Shown: positions 51,636 to 61,784 of the stretch, in pieces
How positions within the stretch are numbered: the first letter of the stretch is position 1
Layout of the letters: each line of letters begins with the position of its first letter
NCBI RefSeq assembly: GCF_900491745.1
Contig: NZ_UETR01000007.1
Span: forward strand, 62,001-126,000
Origin: Amarolinea aalborgensis
Lineage (GTDB): Bacteria > Chloroflexota > Anaerolineae > SSC4 > Amarolineaceae
Reading direction: 5' to 3'
DNA length: 64,000 nucleotides
Position numbers and translations under genes: made by a program
The notes under the pieces: generated by a model
Seen by the model: only the letters and a program-made list of their open reading frames with translations
What the model was told of the DNA's origin: nothing
Database searches by the model: none

Positions 51636-52673
51636 TCATCTTCGACCGCGATGAATGTTGATCACATCGCGCAGCATGGCCGCGGCGGTTGGGATGGGGC
51701 CTCGCTCGTCCACTTTGGCGAATTGCACGCCCATGATGTCGGTGTGCCAGACAACGCCCATCTCCCAACCGTTGACGCCGGCCAGAGGATGGGTCAGGGG
51801 GAGGCGCGCCGGGTGAACGCTGAGGCGATAGCCGTCGCCCAACGGCAGCGCCACCGCCAGCAGCTTGATCACCTCGCCCTGCGCGCGGGCGCGGCGCAGA
51901 TCGTCGAGGCCAATACCGCGGATACCGCGCACCTCGACGTCGCGCAGCGCGCAGGGGAATTCCAACACGCTGTTGGCAATAATGGTGAGTTTATTCGCGG
52001 TATCCCAACCGTCCACATCGAGCGAGGGATCGGTCTCGGCCACACCCTCCACCTGCGCTTCGTGCAGGGCCTCCGCGTAAGTCTTGCCGGCTTCCATCGC
52101 GGTCAGGATGAAGTTGCTGGTGCTGTTGAAAACGCCTTCGATCTTGGTATATCGCACGGCGGTGTGATCGCGCTGCCCGATGTTGACCACGGGCAGGGCG
52201 CCGCAGACCGTGGCGCTGAAGGCCAGGCGCTTGCCTTGAGCGGCCGCCGCGGCGCTGAGCTCCTGGTAGGCCAACACCAGCGGCGCCTTGTTGGCGAGCA
52301 CGGCGTGCCAGCCCTGGCTGAGAGCCAGGCGCAGGCAGTGCAGCGCCGGCTGACCGCTTTGCAGGTTGACGGGCGAGGCTTCCAGCAGGACATCGGCCTT
52401 GGCGCGCTTCACCATGTCGGGCGCGGCCAGGCCAGGCTTGCCGCCATAGGGGAAGGCGCCGATGCCGCCGTGCGTCACCTTGTGCTGGAGGAGCAGCGCA
52501 GGGTCAATGCCGTGGGCATCGAGCACAGCGCCGGAGCTGTCAGCCGCCGCGGTCAGCTTGATGTGCAGGCCGTAACGCGCGGCAAGAATCTCTTTCTTGT
52601 CAAGCAAAAGCGTCAGAAAGCCCCGGCCGACATGGCCGAGGCCGATGAGTGCAACCCGAATCGTCGGCGCCAT
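51636..52673 (-). CDS. hom: Homoserine dehydrogenase
   Basis: 345 residues from the ATG at 52673, behind AGGAAC. An N-terminal Rossmann VALIGLGHVGRGFLTLL, VLANKAPLVLAYQEL, the homoserine signature EGVFNSTSNFILTAMEAG and the C-terminal catalytic lysine region DPSLDVDGWDTANKLTIIAN. No ACT domain, so probably not feedback-inhibited by that means. It is 17 bases upstream of carB on the same strand. Confidence 0.9.
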   Translation of the reverse strand: MAPTIRVALIGLGHVGRGFLTLLLDKKEILAARYGLHIKLTAAADSSGAVLDAHGIDPALLLQHKVTHGGIGAFPYGGKPGLAAPDMVKRAKADVLLEASPVNLQSGQPALHCLRLALSQGWHAVLANKAPLVLAYQELSAAAAAQGKRLAFSATVCGALPVVNIGQRDHTAVRYTKIEGVFNSTSNFILTAMEAGKTYAEALHEAQVEGVAETDPSLDVDGWDTANKLTIIANSVLEFPCALRDVEVRGIRGIGLDDLRRARAQGEVIKLLAVALPLGDGYRLSVHPARLPLTHPLAGVNGWEMGVVWHTDIMGVQFAKVDERGPIPTAAAMLRDVINIHRGRR

Positions 52674-52747
52674 GGCATGTTCCTGTCTTCGGTGCGTAGA
52701 TAACAGAAAGAGCAGCGGCAACGCTGCTCTTTTGACGGATGGGTAGG

Positions 52748-52820
52748 CTCCTCGACTTGGACTCGAACCAAGAACCTTGCGGTTAACAGCCGCTTGCTCT
52801 GCCTATTGAGCTATCGAGGA
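52748..52820 (-). tRNA. tRNA-Asn (anticodon GTT)
   Basis: 73 nt on the minus strand. The acceptor TCCTCGA pairs with TCGAGGA, the anticodon loop TGTTAAC carries GTT between GCGGC/... stems, and the T arm reads CTTGGTTCGAGTCCAAG. CCA is not fully encoded. Confidence 0.95.
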
Positions 52821-52960
52821 ACGACTTGACGGCATTATACTCACATGCCAGGGGCTGTCAAATTTGCGGCGTGTGGCCTTTTTTGGGCGGACGGCCTGCT
52901 AACTCCAACGCAGGCGGCGGCCGCCTGAGCGAAGCCTGGCGGGCGTTGCAGGCTTGGGCC

Positions 52961-54295
52961 TCAGGAGTTCAGGTAGTCGCGCAAGCGGCGGCTGCGCATG
53001 GGATGACGAAGCTTACGCAGCGCTTTGGCTTCGATTTGGCGGATGCGTTCACGCGTCACACCGAACTCCAGCCCCACCTCCTCCAGGGTATGGCTATTGC
53101 CGTCATTGAGCCCAAAGCGCATCTCCAGCACACGGCGCTCGCGGTCTGTCAGCCCGGTGAGGATGTCGTGCATCTGTTCACGCAACAACTGCCGGTTCGC
53201 TTCATCGGCAGGGCCAGGCACCCCGTTGTCCTCGATGAAATCGCCGAGATAGCTGTTCTCGTCGCTCCCCATCGGCGTTTCCAACGACATTGGTTCTTCC
53301 GAGACGCGTGAGATGTCGCGCACACGCGCGATGGCGCGCTGCCAGCGCTGCTCAAGGGTAGGTGGTAGGGCGGCGCCAGCGGCCTGCGCCACTTGGATGG
53401 CGGCCGCATCCTCGGTCGAGAGGAACTCCATCGCCAGGGCAATTTCCTCTGCGGTGCCCTGGCGCCCAAGCTGCTGCATGAACTGATACTGCAGTCGCGC
53501 CTGGCGGTTGATGCTCTCCACGACGTGCACAGGGATGCGTATGGTGCGCGATTGATCCGCAATGGCGCGCGTGATAGCCTGCCGAATCCACCACGTGGCA
53601 TAGGTGCTGAAACGATAACCAAGCGTCTGATCGTACTTCTCCACGGCGCGCAGCAGGCCAATGTTGCCCTCTTGAATCAGATCGAGAAACGACATGCCGC
53701 GGCTCAGATAGCGCTTGGCAACGCTGACTACCAGGCGCAAATTGCCTTGCACCAAATGCCAGCGCGCGGCGTTGCCTGTCTGCACAAGCTTCTCCAGCCG
53801 CGGCCGATCGTCGAACGAGCACTGACCCGCGCGCAGACGCGCCGCCGCTTCCACGCCCGCGTGGAGCTCCTCGGCCAGGGATATCTCCTGGGCAGTCGTC
53901 AACAACGCATGGTGACTGATCTCATTCAAGTACATGCGCACCGGATCGCCTGCCACCGAAGGATCGCGCGTCTCTTTCAGAATTTGTTCCACCGCGTGGC
54001 GCGCCTCCGCCGTCACCTCCGTGGCGAAGGCCTCATCTACCTCAATCTCAAAGGGCGCCCTGTGCGACGCATACGCGCCAGCCTGGTCAGCCGCTCGTGC
54101 GCTGTGGAGTATGTGTGTAGGAGCTTCGGCTGGCGCCGGCGGCTGCGCGGCCGGTTCTGGCAGCGCCTGCAGTTTGGTCGGGTGGGCGGTTGGCGGTCGC
54201 CCACGCTTTGCCTTTGCGGGCGCGGCCGTAGACTCCGACTCTGAGGCGGGTGGAGAGGGTGGAACGGTTCGGGGAGGTCGGTTCTTCTCTGTCAT
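52961..54295 (-). CDS. rpoD: RNA polymerase principal sigma factor
   Basis: 444 residues. A Pro/Ala-rich N terminus, region 1.2 (DPVRMYLNEISHHALLTTAQE, in part), region 2 with LIQEGNIGLLRAVEKYD and TYATWWIRQAITRAI, region 3, and region 4 with the helix-turn-helix GVTRERIRQIEAKALRKLR. It recognises TTGACA/TATAAT promoters, matching those seen across this window. It lies 5 bases after dnaG. Confidence 0.95.
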   Translation of the reverse strand: MTEKNRPPRTVPPSPPASESESTAAPAKAKRGRPPTAHPTKLQALPEPAAQPPAPAEAPTHILHSARAADQAGAYASHRAPFEIEVDEAFATEVTAEARHAVEQILKETRDPSVAGDPVRMYLNEISHHALLTTAQEISLAEELHAGVEAAARLRAGQCSFDDRPRLEKLVQTGNAARWHLVQGNLRLVVSVAKRYLSRGMSFLDLIQEGNIGLLRAVEKYDQTLGYRFSTYATWWIRQAITRAIADQSRTIRIPVHVVESINRQARLQYQFMQQLGRQGTAEEIALAMEFLSTEDAAAIQVAQAAGAALPPTLEQRWQRAIARVRDISRVSEEPMSLETPMGSDENSYLGDFIEDNGVPGPADEANRQLLREQMHDILTGLTDRERRVLEMRFGLNDGNSHTLEEVGLEFGVTRERIRQIEAKALRKLRHPMRSRRLRDYLNS

Positions 54296-54300
54296 CGCGG

Positions 54301-56277
54301 CTAAATCCCTGTCGCGGCTGCGGTGGGGGGAGACGGACGTTGACTGCTCTGTGATAGGAGCGACCGACGGCTCAATGCCACCTGGAGTCTGCCCAATTCC
54401 TGGCGCTGCGTCTCGACCAGCAGCCGGTAGTCATTCTCGCTGCTGTTCGCGCCCTCTGCGCCGCCTCCATCGTTGGCCTGTAAGTAACGTAGCTCCTGCA
54501 AACGCTGCTGCAAATTCACCTGGCGCAGGCGCAGGACGGCGTTCACCAGGTCGTGCGCGGCTTGATCGGCCGCCAGCGAGGGTCGTGTGGGCAGGCCACG
54601 CACGAGATCGGCCAGATAGGATTGTAAAAACGGCGGAACATCTTCTGCCAGGGCGGGCAGCTGCCAGGTCTCCCCCCGTCCCTGCAAATCAGTCAGAACT
54701 TGCAGCAAGGTGCGCTGTTCGCTGCGCCCGAAATCGGCATCACGCAATGGCTCGAACCCCAACTCTTGTAGTTGACGATCAGCCTCACCCAACAGACGCG
54801 GCTGCAGGAGAACCTGCTGCAGGACGTAGCCTGCCATCCCTTCACTCGGCCTGGGCGCGCTGACCGGCGCAGCCGCCCCGGCGCCCGGATGGCTGACGCG
54901 CGGCTGCCGATCGGCGCTGACAGCCAATTTGCTGGCTGCGGCTTGCCGTTCGATCTCGCGCTGGATGGTGCGCTCGTCCACTTGAGTCAGGCGCGCAAGG
55001 CGCTGCACGTAGTGTGTACGCTCGATCGGGTCGGCCAGTTCCTGAATGAGCGGCACCAATTCACGCACCACGGTGGCTTTGCCCTTGGCGGTACTCAGAT
55101 CATTCTCCTGCACCACGACGCCGAACAGAAAATCAACCAGCGGCGCGGCCGCTTTGACCAACGCGTGCCACTGATGCACGTCGTGGCGGATCAGATCATC
55201 GGGATCGAATCCCTGGGGTAGGGTCATCACGCGCACATTGACCGCCAGGCGGGCCTCTTGACGCACCATGCCGCTGGCAGTTGGCACGGCGACCGATTCC
55301 TTTTCCAGCGCCTGCCGGGCCATGTGGACGCCTCGAATGGTGGCATGACTGCCGGCGTCGTCGGCGTCTAGAGCCAGGATGAACTCGTTGGTGTACCGTT
55401 TGAGTTGACGCAGCTGCGTCTCTGTCAGCGCCGTGCCCATCGAAGCAACCACGTTGCGCTCTCCAGCCTGGTGTGCAGCCAGCACATCCATGTACCCTTC
55501 CACAATGACCACGTGCCCGGTGTCACGAATTGCGCGCCGCGCCTGGTCAAGCCCATACAGCACGCGACCCTTGTCGAATACCAGGGTCTGCGGCGAGTTC
55601 AGGTATTTGGGCGGCGTGTCATCGAAGGCACGCGCGCCGAAGCCGATCACGCGTCCCTGGACGTCGCAGATGGGAATCATCAGACGCTGTCGGAACCGGT
55701 CGTAGGTTGAACCACGTTCCTCGTTGTGAATCAACAGCCCGGCGGTCAGTAAGTGATCTGTCGTATAGCCTTGCGCCAAGAAGGTGCGTTTGAGAGCCTC
55801 CCAGTCATTCAGCGCGTAGCCGAGCTGAAAGCGAGAGATGGTGTTATCATCCAGACCGCGCCGGCTCACGTAGTCGCGCGCCATCTGCGCAGCCGGCGAG
55901 CTGAGCAAGAGGTTGTGGAAATAGGCGGCCGCGGCTTGCAGCACTTGACGCGTCTGCTCACGAACTTGTTCTTCTGGCGATACTTCCTCGCCGCGCGCGG
56001 TCAGCTCAATCCCTGCGCGCTGCGCCAGGACTTGTAGAGCTTCGCCAAAGTCGAGTTTCTCCTTCTGCATGATGAAAGAGAAGAGATCACCGCCTGTGCC
56101 GCAAGAGCCAAAGCAGTGCCAGCTCTGATTGTCAGGGAAAACCACGAACGAGGGCGTCTTCTCGGTGTGAAATGGGCACAATCCTTTGAAATTGCGCCCA
56201 GCCTTCTTCAAGGAAACGTAGGCCGAGATGACGTCCACGATGTCGAGGCGGCCCTTGATGTCGTCTACCACACTCAT
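54301..56277 (-). CDS. dnaG: DNA primase
   Basis: 658 residues. N-terminal CHC2 zinc finger (CPFHTEK and CFGSCGTGGD), RNA-polymerase core with FGARAFDD, TOPRIM motif IVEGYMDVLAAHQAG followed by LALDADDAG, and a C-terminal helicase-binding region. It makes RNA primers at the replication fork. In an operon with rpoD, as in many bacteria. Confidence 0.96.
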   Translation of the reverse strand: MSVVDDIKGRLDIVDVISAYVSLKKAGRNFKGLCPFHTEKTPSFVVFPDNQSWHCFGSCGTGGDLFSFIMQKEKLDFGEALQVLAQRAGIELTARGEEVSPEEQVREQTRQVLQAAAAYFHNLLLSSPAAQMARDYVSRRGLDDNTISRFQLGYALNDWEALKRTFLAQGYTTDHLLTAGLLIHNEERGSTYDRFRQRLMIPICDVQGRVIGFGARAFDDTPPKYLNSPQTLVFDKGRVLYGLDQARRAIRDTGHVVIVEGYMDVLAAHQAGERNVVASMGTALTETQLRQLKRYTNEFILALDADDAGSHATIRGVHMARQALEKESVAVPTASGMVRQEARLAVNVRVMTLPQGFDPDDLIRHDVHQWHALVKAAAPLVDFLFGVVVQENDLSTAKGKATVVRELVPLIQELADPIERTHYVQRLARLTQVDERTIQREIERQAAASKLAVSADRQPRVSHPGAGAAAPVSAPRPSEGMAGYVLQQVLLQPRLLGEADRQLQELGFEPLRDADFGRSEQRTLLQVLTDLQGRGETWQLPALAEDVPPFLQSYLADLVRGLPTRPSLAADQAAHDLVNAVLRLRQVNLQQRLQELRYLQANDGGGAEGANSSENDYRLLVETQRQELGRLQVALSRRSLLSQSSQRPSPPTAAATGI

Positions 56278-56410
56278 GCCCAGTACCTCTGCCAGCCGCG
56301 CCCTCTTGGATGCCGCGCGTAGGGAGCTTCAACGTCATTATATCGGTGATGACGCAAATCGCCAAGCAATGGGACGTTGCAGACGCCAGGCGCCGCGTAG
56401 GTTGTCGCCA

Positions 56411-59400
56411 TCAACGGATCGTACGCATGCCGGCGCCGCTGACGATGCGCTGGCGGCCAGCGTCCAATGCCAGGCCAAACGGCGTCGTGACCAGCGGCGC
56501 AGGTTGGCTGCCCAGAAAGCGGCCGTCCGCGCCGGCAAAGCGCTGCAGGCCCGCGCGATCGCTGATGATCAGTTCGCCCGCCCCAGGATCAAACACCAGC
56601 GCCTGCGCTCCGGGTAGCGGATGGGCCAACGTCGGTGCAATACTCCCGACAACCGCGCCGGTGAGACCATCGAGCCAGGTGACTTCGCCGTAGTGGGGGC
56701 TGCGCCAGAAGAGCACGGCCGTGCGGGAGCCAGCCGCGTCCACGGCCAGCGCCACAGGATGGCCGTAGCCGCCGATCTGCACCCGAGTGACCAGTGCACC
56801 GCTGGTCGCATCGAGCAGCGCTACCTCATCGGCGCCCGCGAGGGCCACGAACACACGCTGGCTGCTGGGGTTGACGGCTACCACCCACGGCGCCGGCGCC
56901 AGATCAATGCTCTGAACCACCGCCAGCGTCTGCGCGTCCAGCAGGAGCAGGTGATCGGCGCCAGTCTCGGCAACCCACAAACGGGAACCATCCAGGGCCA
57001 ATCCTCCCAGCCGCGCCAGCGGCGCTGAGACGGCCTGAACCGCGCCTGACTGGGCATCCAGGCGCAGCACGCGTCCTCCTGTGCGCAGGTCAGTCGCTCT
57101 CTCTGGCGCGGCCCAGGTGCTGACAAGAACGGCTTGTCCGGCGTCGTCTACAGCCAGGGCGACGATGGCGCCCGGCAGTTCCACCTGCTGCCGCGTCGCG
57201 CCGCCGGCATCTTCGATGGTCAGCGTCTGTGCTTGCCCCAGGATACGGCTGCCATCGCGCAGGTTGACAGCAACCGCCGCGTCGCTGAAGGCAGGCTCGT
57301 CATTCGCCTGCGCCAGGTCATTGGCGGGGGGCGGTTCCGGCGTGTTGGCGACCGGGGTCATCTGCACTGCGGCCAGGGACTGGCTGCTGGACTCATTGGC
57401 CATCAGTGCCGGTTCGGCGTCGGCTTGGCCGACCGGCGCCTGCATGACCAGCGGTATGAAGCTCGGCGTCATCCGTGTGACCTGGAAGGTGTAGTCGCTG
57501 TGGCATCCCCCCTGCCCATGCGCCTGCGCCACCTGTACATACACGACGCCGTTCGCCGGCGCGGCCCATTGGATCATGGAGTCAGGCGAAGACGGATCCC
57601 AGTTGTCGTTTTCGGCCAGCAGCACGGTCAGGCTTTGGTTCCACAATTCCAGCCGCGTGTCGCCCAGCGCGCCATGCACGTCGGTCTGCAAACGATAGAT
57701 CGCTCCCTTCTGTACTTCGATGCGCGCCCAGTCTGCGTCGCCGGGGCGATGGAAGTTGTGCAGTTGGGCGTACGGACCGGGAATGAGCGGCGGAGCCTCA
57801 GACGGCTGGTTGTCCGGCTCGAACGTATCGGCTTGCGCCGTACATGCGCCTACGGGCGTCGGGGTGGGCGTCGAGGTGCTGGTGCGCGTGGGCGTCGGCG
57901 TCGCCGTTGGCCCAGGCGTACGCGTGGGGGTCATGGTGGCCGTTGCGGTGCGGGTCGGTGTGACGCTTGGGGTGGGCGTAAGCGTTGGTGTGGCCGTTGG
58001 CGCCGCCGTGCGGGTCGGGGTGAGGTTTGGTGTTGGCGTGCTCGTTGTGCTCGGCGCGGCGGTCGGATAGGGAGTCGGGGTAGCAACCGGGCCTTCGTCC
58101 TGCAGAATGGTGACGGTGTCATCGGCGCGGTTAGCGACATAGAGCCGGTTCGTGGCCGGATCGAGGAGAATAGCGCTTGGATCGTTGCCTACCGGCAGCC
58201 AATATAGCCAGGCGTCGGCTCCACCCTGGAAGAAGTGGACGGCGCGCTCGTCGGGGCAGACAACGAAGAAGCGCCCGTTGTTGGGATTCGCGGCCACCGC
58301 GGTGGGCATGCAATTGAGCGGCACCGTGTTCATGACCTCTGAGTTGACCAGGTTGATCACCGCCACGGAGAAGTCGTCAGGTTCAACCACGTACGCGCGT
58401 TGACGCATGACATCTACAGCTACGCTGGCGGGGCCGCCGCTTACGGGAATGAGGAAGCGCAGGAAGCCAACATCGTCATAAAGGCCCACAGTGTTGTCAA
58501 GGCGATGAGGAATCAGGAAACTGAGGGCCGGGTCGTTGCGTATGATGGCCATCGGCGCGCTGCCAATGCGCCGAATATCGGTCAGGACGGCGGCAGGGCC
58601 GTTTACCATCGCCAACGAATCGTCCCCGTTCCCTACCACCAACACCTGACCGCTGAACACCTGCACGGCCACGGCAATCGGTTGATGGCTGACGCCTACC
58701 AGAGCGCCGCCGCTGGTCTCGCCCGTGACGCCTGGCGGCGCATCCAGGGCCACCAGGGAATCGCTCAAACGAGCCGCCACATAGAGGCGTTGGCGGGCCG
58801 GGTCATAATCCAGACCCACTGGCCCCGCCGCGCCGTTCAGGCCCAACGTGGCAACGACCTCGTTTGTGTCGAGATTGGCCACGGAGACGTTGCCGCTGAG
58901 GCCGTTGGCCACGAAGAGGCGGCGCCCAGCGCTGTCCAACGCCAGGCCCTGCGGCTCCTGACCCACGCGGATGATGCCGAGCACACCGACTGGCGTCGCT
59001 GTGGGAGTCGGCGTGGGGGTAATCGTCGGCGTCGGCGTCGGCGTGCGTGTACGCGTCGGTGTACGCGTGGGCGTTGCGGTTGGCGTTGACGTGTTCGTTG
59101 GCGTGATTGTCGCGGTTGGCGACGCCGTTGGGCTGTTGGTGGGAGTGAACGATGGTGTTGCACTCGGCGTGACGGTGTTGCTGGCCGTGGGAGTCGGCGT
59201 CTCTGTCGGCAGCGGCGTCGCGGTGGCGGTCTGAGTGGCTGTCGGTGTGGCCGTCGGCAGGGGCGTTGCGGTGGGGGTCTGAGTCGCTGTCGGCGTGGCC
59301 GTTGGCAGCGGCGTCGCCGTAGGGGTCCGAGTAGCCGTCGGCGTCGCGGTAGGGGTCGGCGTCATCGTTGCCGTGTCGGTGGCTGTCGGCGTTGCCGTTG

Positions 59401-61462
59401 GCGTTGGCGTCATCGTTGCCGTGTTGGTGGCTGTCGGCGTGTCGGTGGGCGGCGCTGTCGGCGTGAACGATGGGGTGGGGGTGGCCGTGGGCGGCGTTCC
59501 CGTAATGACCGGGGTGATCGTTGGCGTTGGCGTCAGTGTGGCGGTTGGGGTGGCCGTGGGCGTGCGCGTGGGGGTCACGGTTGGGGTTGCCGTTGACGTT
59601 CGCGTTGGCGTTGCGGTTGGGGTCGGGGTCGGTGTTAGGGTCGCCGTTGGGGTCGCCGTCGGCGTGCGCGAAGGCGTTCCAGTGGCGGTCGGAGTACGGG
59701 TGGCCGTGTCAGACGGGGTCACGGTGGGCGTGCTAGAGGCCGTCGGTGTGGGCGTAGGGGTTCCTGTCGGCGTGAAAGTACGTGTGGGCGTTGGCGTCGC
59801 CGTGGCGCTTGGGGTACGCGTGGGCGTGCTCGTACTGGTCGCCGTTGGCGTTGGCGTCGAGGTGCTTGTGTTCGTTGGCGTTGCCGTGGCCGTCGAGGTG
59901 CTCGTGCGCGTTGGCGTCGGCGTGGGGGTGGCTGTGGGCGCCAGGGTAGGCGTGCGGGTGGGCGTGGCTGTCGGCGCTGCGGTTGGCGTGCGCGTGGGCG
60001 TCGCCTGACGAACGATGACTGGCGCCACCTGGTTGTGCGGCGCGATCGTGGTGTTGGAACTGGTTGCGCTCACATCATTGTAATAGGTGCCCCCGCTGCT
60101 GGCCGCGTTGGCTTGAAAGCTGATGACCAGGCTGCCGCTGGTGAATGGGCTGGCTTTGTCCAGGCTGCGCACGCTGGTGTACTGCGCATGCGGCGCGCCA
60201 TTCGCCGCGATCCAATCCCAGGCGCCCCAGCCGCCGCTGGGATCGCTCAACTCAAAGGGAGCAACGGCTTGCACCTCGGCCCAACCTTGCCAATAATCCC
60301 GAAACGCGCGCGTGATGTAATCCGCGCGGTTGCTTTCGATGATGATCGGGTAGCCTTCCCACGTATACAAACCGTCGCCGAGCTGGTAACCGGTCTCTGA
60401 CAAAATCACGTCCACATCTCGGCGGCCCCAACTCGCCAGCGCGTTGAGTTCACGCAGGTAGGTGTCAATGGCCGCCTGCGGTTGCGAGGCCGTGCCGCGG
60501 TGCAGGTTGTATTCTGGCGGATGGTTCGACGGGTAGGGATGAGCGCCCCAAACATCGAAAGCCCAGCGCGCGTTCGGCGCAGCATTGAACATCTGGTTGA
60601 TGAACGTCAGCGGGCTGATGTTGCCGCCAGGCGACAGCGGCCCGTTGATGATGCGAATGCGGCTGTCGCCGATACTGCGAATGGCGCTGGCTGTTTGCTC
60701 CAGGAAAGGCGCATATTCGGCGGCATTGGCGCTGCCGCTCCATTCCAGGTTCAGATTCGGCTCATTCCAAATTTGAATGTAGAGTGTAAAACCGTTCCGT
60801 CGCGGCAGTCCTGCCACCACACGGCGAAAGGCCTGCGCGGCGCTGCTGTAGTTGCCGGCCCAATCCGCTTGCGGTTCGACCCAGTTCGCACCGTCGTGCG
60901 GGCCTTGCAAGCGCAGCAGGACATTCAGGCCGCGATCATAAGCGGCATTGACATAATCAACCCAGCACGAATCTGGTCCGCCGGTATTGTTGGTAACGCC
61001 ATAGAAGAATTGCTTGGCCAGTGCGTGATACCCCATCAGTTCGCGCGTGCGATCGAGCTGCCACGTGATGTTGCTAATGTTGCAGTTTTCCTGGATGAAG
61101 GTGTTGATGCCATAGAAACTGTCGCCGCGCCGCGCCGGCGCCGTCAGCCCATCCCAACTGAGGCTGCGGCCGCTGACGCTGGGGTCTGTGGAGCGAATCA
61201 GGACGCCATTGCGATAGATGCGCGTCGTGCCCGTGCGGTAGCTGAAGCCAGCCGGCAAGTAATCTGTCACGCGTACATCGTTGGCAGCCACGTCGCCGGC
61301 ATTACTCAACGTGATGCTGTAGGTCACGGCGCCCCCTGGCGTTGTTGAACTCGGCGAGACTGTCTTGCTCAGCGTTACGACTGGATAGGGCACGCCAGCA
61401 TTGACATCTGTTTGGAGTCCCAGGAGCGATGTCGCCAGGAAGAAAAGAATAAGGTTACGCAT
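56411..61462 (-). CDS. Giant surface protein: glycoside hydrolase nested in DUF11, Thr/Pro linkers, beta-propellers
   Basis: 1683 residues, with a signal peptide of ~20 residues. Residues ~24-113 are the first part of a DUF11 domain (VTLSKTVSPSSTTPGGAVTYS, in part). A clan-A TIM-barrel glycoside hydrolase (~114-440) follows, with E234 in IWNEPNLN as acid/base and E356 in ILSETGYQ as nucleophile. The closing strands of the same DUF11 domain then appear (~441-475, GSLVISFQANAASSGGTYYNDVS, in part). After that come a Thr/Pro linker (487-~826), a YVTN-type beta-propeller (~830-1120), a second Thr/Pro linker (~1126-1207), a pre-peptidase-C-like domain and a second propeller. It probably degrades a polysaccharide while anchored far from the cell. 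The linkers are usual O-glycosylation targets. Confidence 0.85.
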   Translation of the reverse strand: MRNLILFFLATSLLGLQTDVNAGVPYPVVTLSKTVSPSSTTPGGAVTYSITLSNAGDVAANDVRVTDYLPAGFSYRTGTTRIYRNGVLIRSTDPSVSGRSLSWDGLTAPARRGDSFYGINTFIQENCNISNITWQLDRTRELMGYHALAKQFFYGVTNNTGGPDSCWVDYVNAAYDRGLNVLLRLQGPHDGANWVEPQADWAGNYSSAAQAFRRVVAGLPRRNGFTLYIQIWNEPNLNLEWSGSANAAEYAPFLEQTASAIRSIGDSRIRIINGPLSPGGNISPLTFINQMFNAAPNARWAFDVWGAHPYPSNHPPEYNLHRGTASQPQAAIDTYLRELNALASWGRRDVDVILSETGYQLGDGLYTWEGYPIIIESNRADYITRAFRDYWQGWAEVQAVAPFELSDPSGGWGAWDWIAANGAPHAQYTSVRSLDKASPFTSGSLVISFQANAASSGGTYYNDVSATSSNTTIAPHNQVAPVIVRQATPTRTPTAAPTATPTRTPTLAPTATPTPTPTRTSTSTATATPTNTSTSTPTPTATSTSTPTRTPSATATPTPTRTFTPTGTPTPTPTASSTPTVTPSDTATRTPTATGTPSRTPTATPTATLTPTPTPTATPTRTSTATPTVTPTRTPTATPTATLTPTPTITPVITGTPPTATPTPSFTPTAPPTDTPTATNTATMTPTPTATPTATDTATMTPTPTATPTATRTPTATPLPTATPTATQTPTATPLPTATPTATQTATATPLPTETPTPTASNTVTPSATPSFTPTNSPTASPTATITPTNTSTPTATPTRTPTRTRTPTPTPTITPTPTPTATPVGVLGIIRVGQEPQGLALDSAGRRLFVANGLSGNVSVANLDTNEVVATLGLNGAAGPVGLDYDPARQRLYVAARLSDSLVALDAPPGVTGETSGGALVGVSHQPIAVAVQVFSGQVLVVGNGDDSLAMVNGPAAVLTDIRRIGSAPMAIIRNDPALSFLIPHRLDNTVGLYDDVGFLRFLIPVSGGPASVAVDVMRQRAYVVEPDDFSVAVINLVNSEVMNTVPLNCMPTAVAANPNNGRFFVVCPDERAVHFFQGGADAWLYWLPVGNDPSAILLDPATNRLYVANRADDTVTILQDEGPVATPTPYPTAAPSTTSTPTPNLTPTRTAAPTATPTLTPTPSVTPTRTATATMTPTRTPGPTATPTPTRTSTSTPTPTPVGACTAQADTFEPDNQPSEAPPLIPGPYAQLHNFHRPGDADWARIEVQKGAIYRLQTDVHGALGDTRLELWNQSLTVLLAENDNWDPSSPDSMIQWAAPANGVVYVQVAQAHGQGGCHSDYTFQVTRMTPSFIPLVMQAPVGQADAEPALMANESSSQSLAAVQMTPVANTPEPPPANDLAQANDEPAFSDAAVAVNLRDGSRILGQAQTLTIEDAGGATRQQVELPGAIVALAVDDAGQAVLVSTWAAPERATDLRTGGRVLRLDAQSGAVQAVSAPLARLGGLALDGSRLWVAETGADHLLLLDAQTLAVVQSIDLAPAPWVVAVNPSSQRVFVALAGADEVALLDATSGALVTRVQIGGYGHPVALAVDAAGSRTAVLFWRSPHYGEVTWLDGLTGAVVGSIAPTLAHPLPGAQALVFDPGAGELIISDRAGLQRFAGADGRFLGSQPAPLVTTPFGLALDAGRQRIVSGAGMRTIR
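57840..58085 (-). repeat. Thr/Pro-coding low-complexity tract 2
   Basis: Near-perfect 6-bp periodic repeat in the plus strand (ggtcgg/gtgggc units) coding Thr-Pro on the minus strand, between the first propeller and the pre-peptidase-C-like domain. Confidence 0.9.
58990..60004 (-). repeat. Thr/Pro-coding low-complexity tract 1
   Basis: About 1 kb of 6- and 9-bp periodic repeat coding TPTATPT-like units on the minus strand. The antisense strand shows a shadow frame of Val/Gly repeats (59295-60008). Extra in-frame copies with longer periods (for example the block TATPTPTATPT) mark expansion by slippage or unequal recombination. Confidence 0.92.
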
Positions 61463-61491
61463 GGAATCTTCTCATTGATTTGGGTCAGCCT

Positions 61492-61500
61492 ATTATACCA
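61492..61500 (-). promoter_or_regulatory. Extended -10 promoter of the giant surface-protein gene
   Basis: Minus-strand TGGTATAAT (61492-61500 on the plus strand), a perfect TATAAT with an upstream TG. No good -35. The rest of the 61463-61784 gap shows nothing else that I can support. Confidence 0.55.
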
Positions 61501-61784
61501 CACATTTTGACGTGCTACGCTTACCCGCGCCGCTTTGCACGCCGCCTCTCAGCCAAACGGCGTAGACGATGCTGAATAATCTATCGGATGTGATCAAGCC
61601 GCAACGGTGGCACACTATACGGCAAGCGGGCATGAATGGCGCCTGTTTGCTGCGGCGGAGAAGTGGAGTCTATTCCCGCTTGCAGCATCGTATGGACATG
61701 TTGATTCAGCGCGACCTTTGACCCTCCTGATGAAGATGCGATGTCCGCTTCCATGATTCTGATGTTATCCCGCGAGTATGGCAT

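Noticed and set aside
58990..60004. Possible CRISPR or satellite array
   Set aside because: Period is 6-9 bases within a coding frame, no spacers of 30-40 bases, no cas gene.
59295..60008. 237-codon plus-strand Val/Gly repeat frame
   Set aside because: It is the shadow of the Thr/Pro tract on the other strand; composition follows from the repeat.
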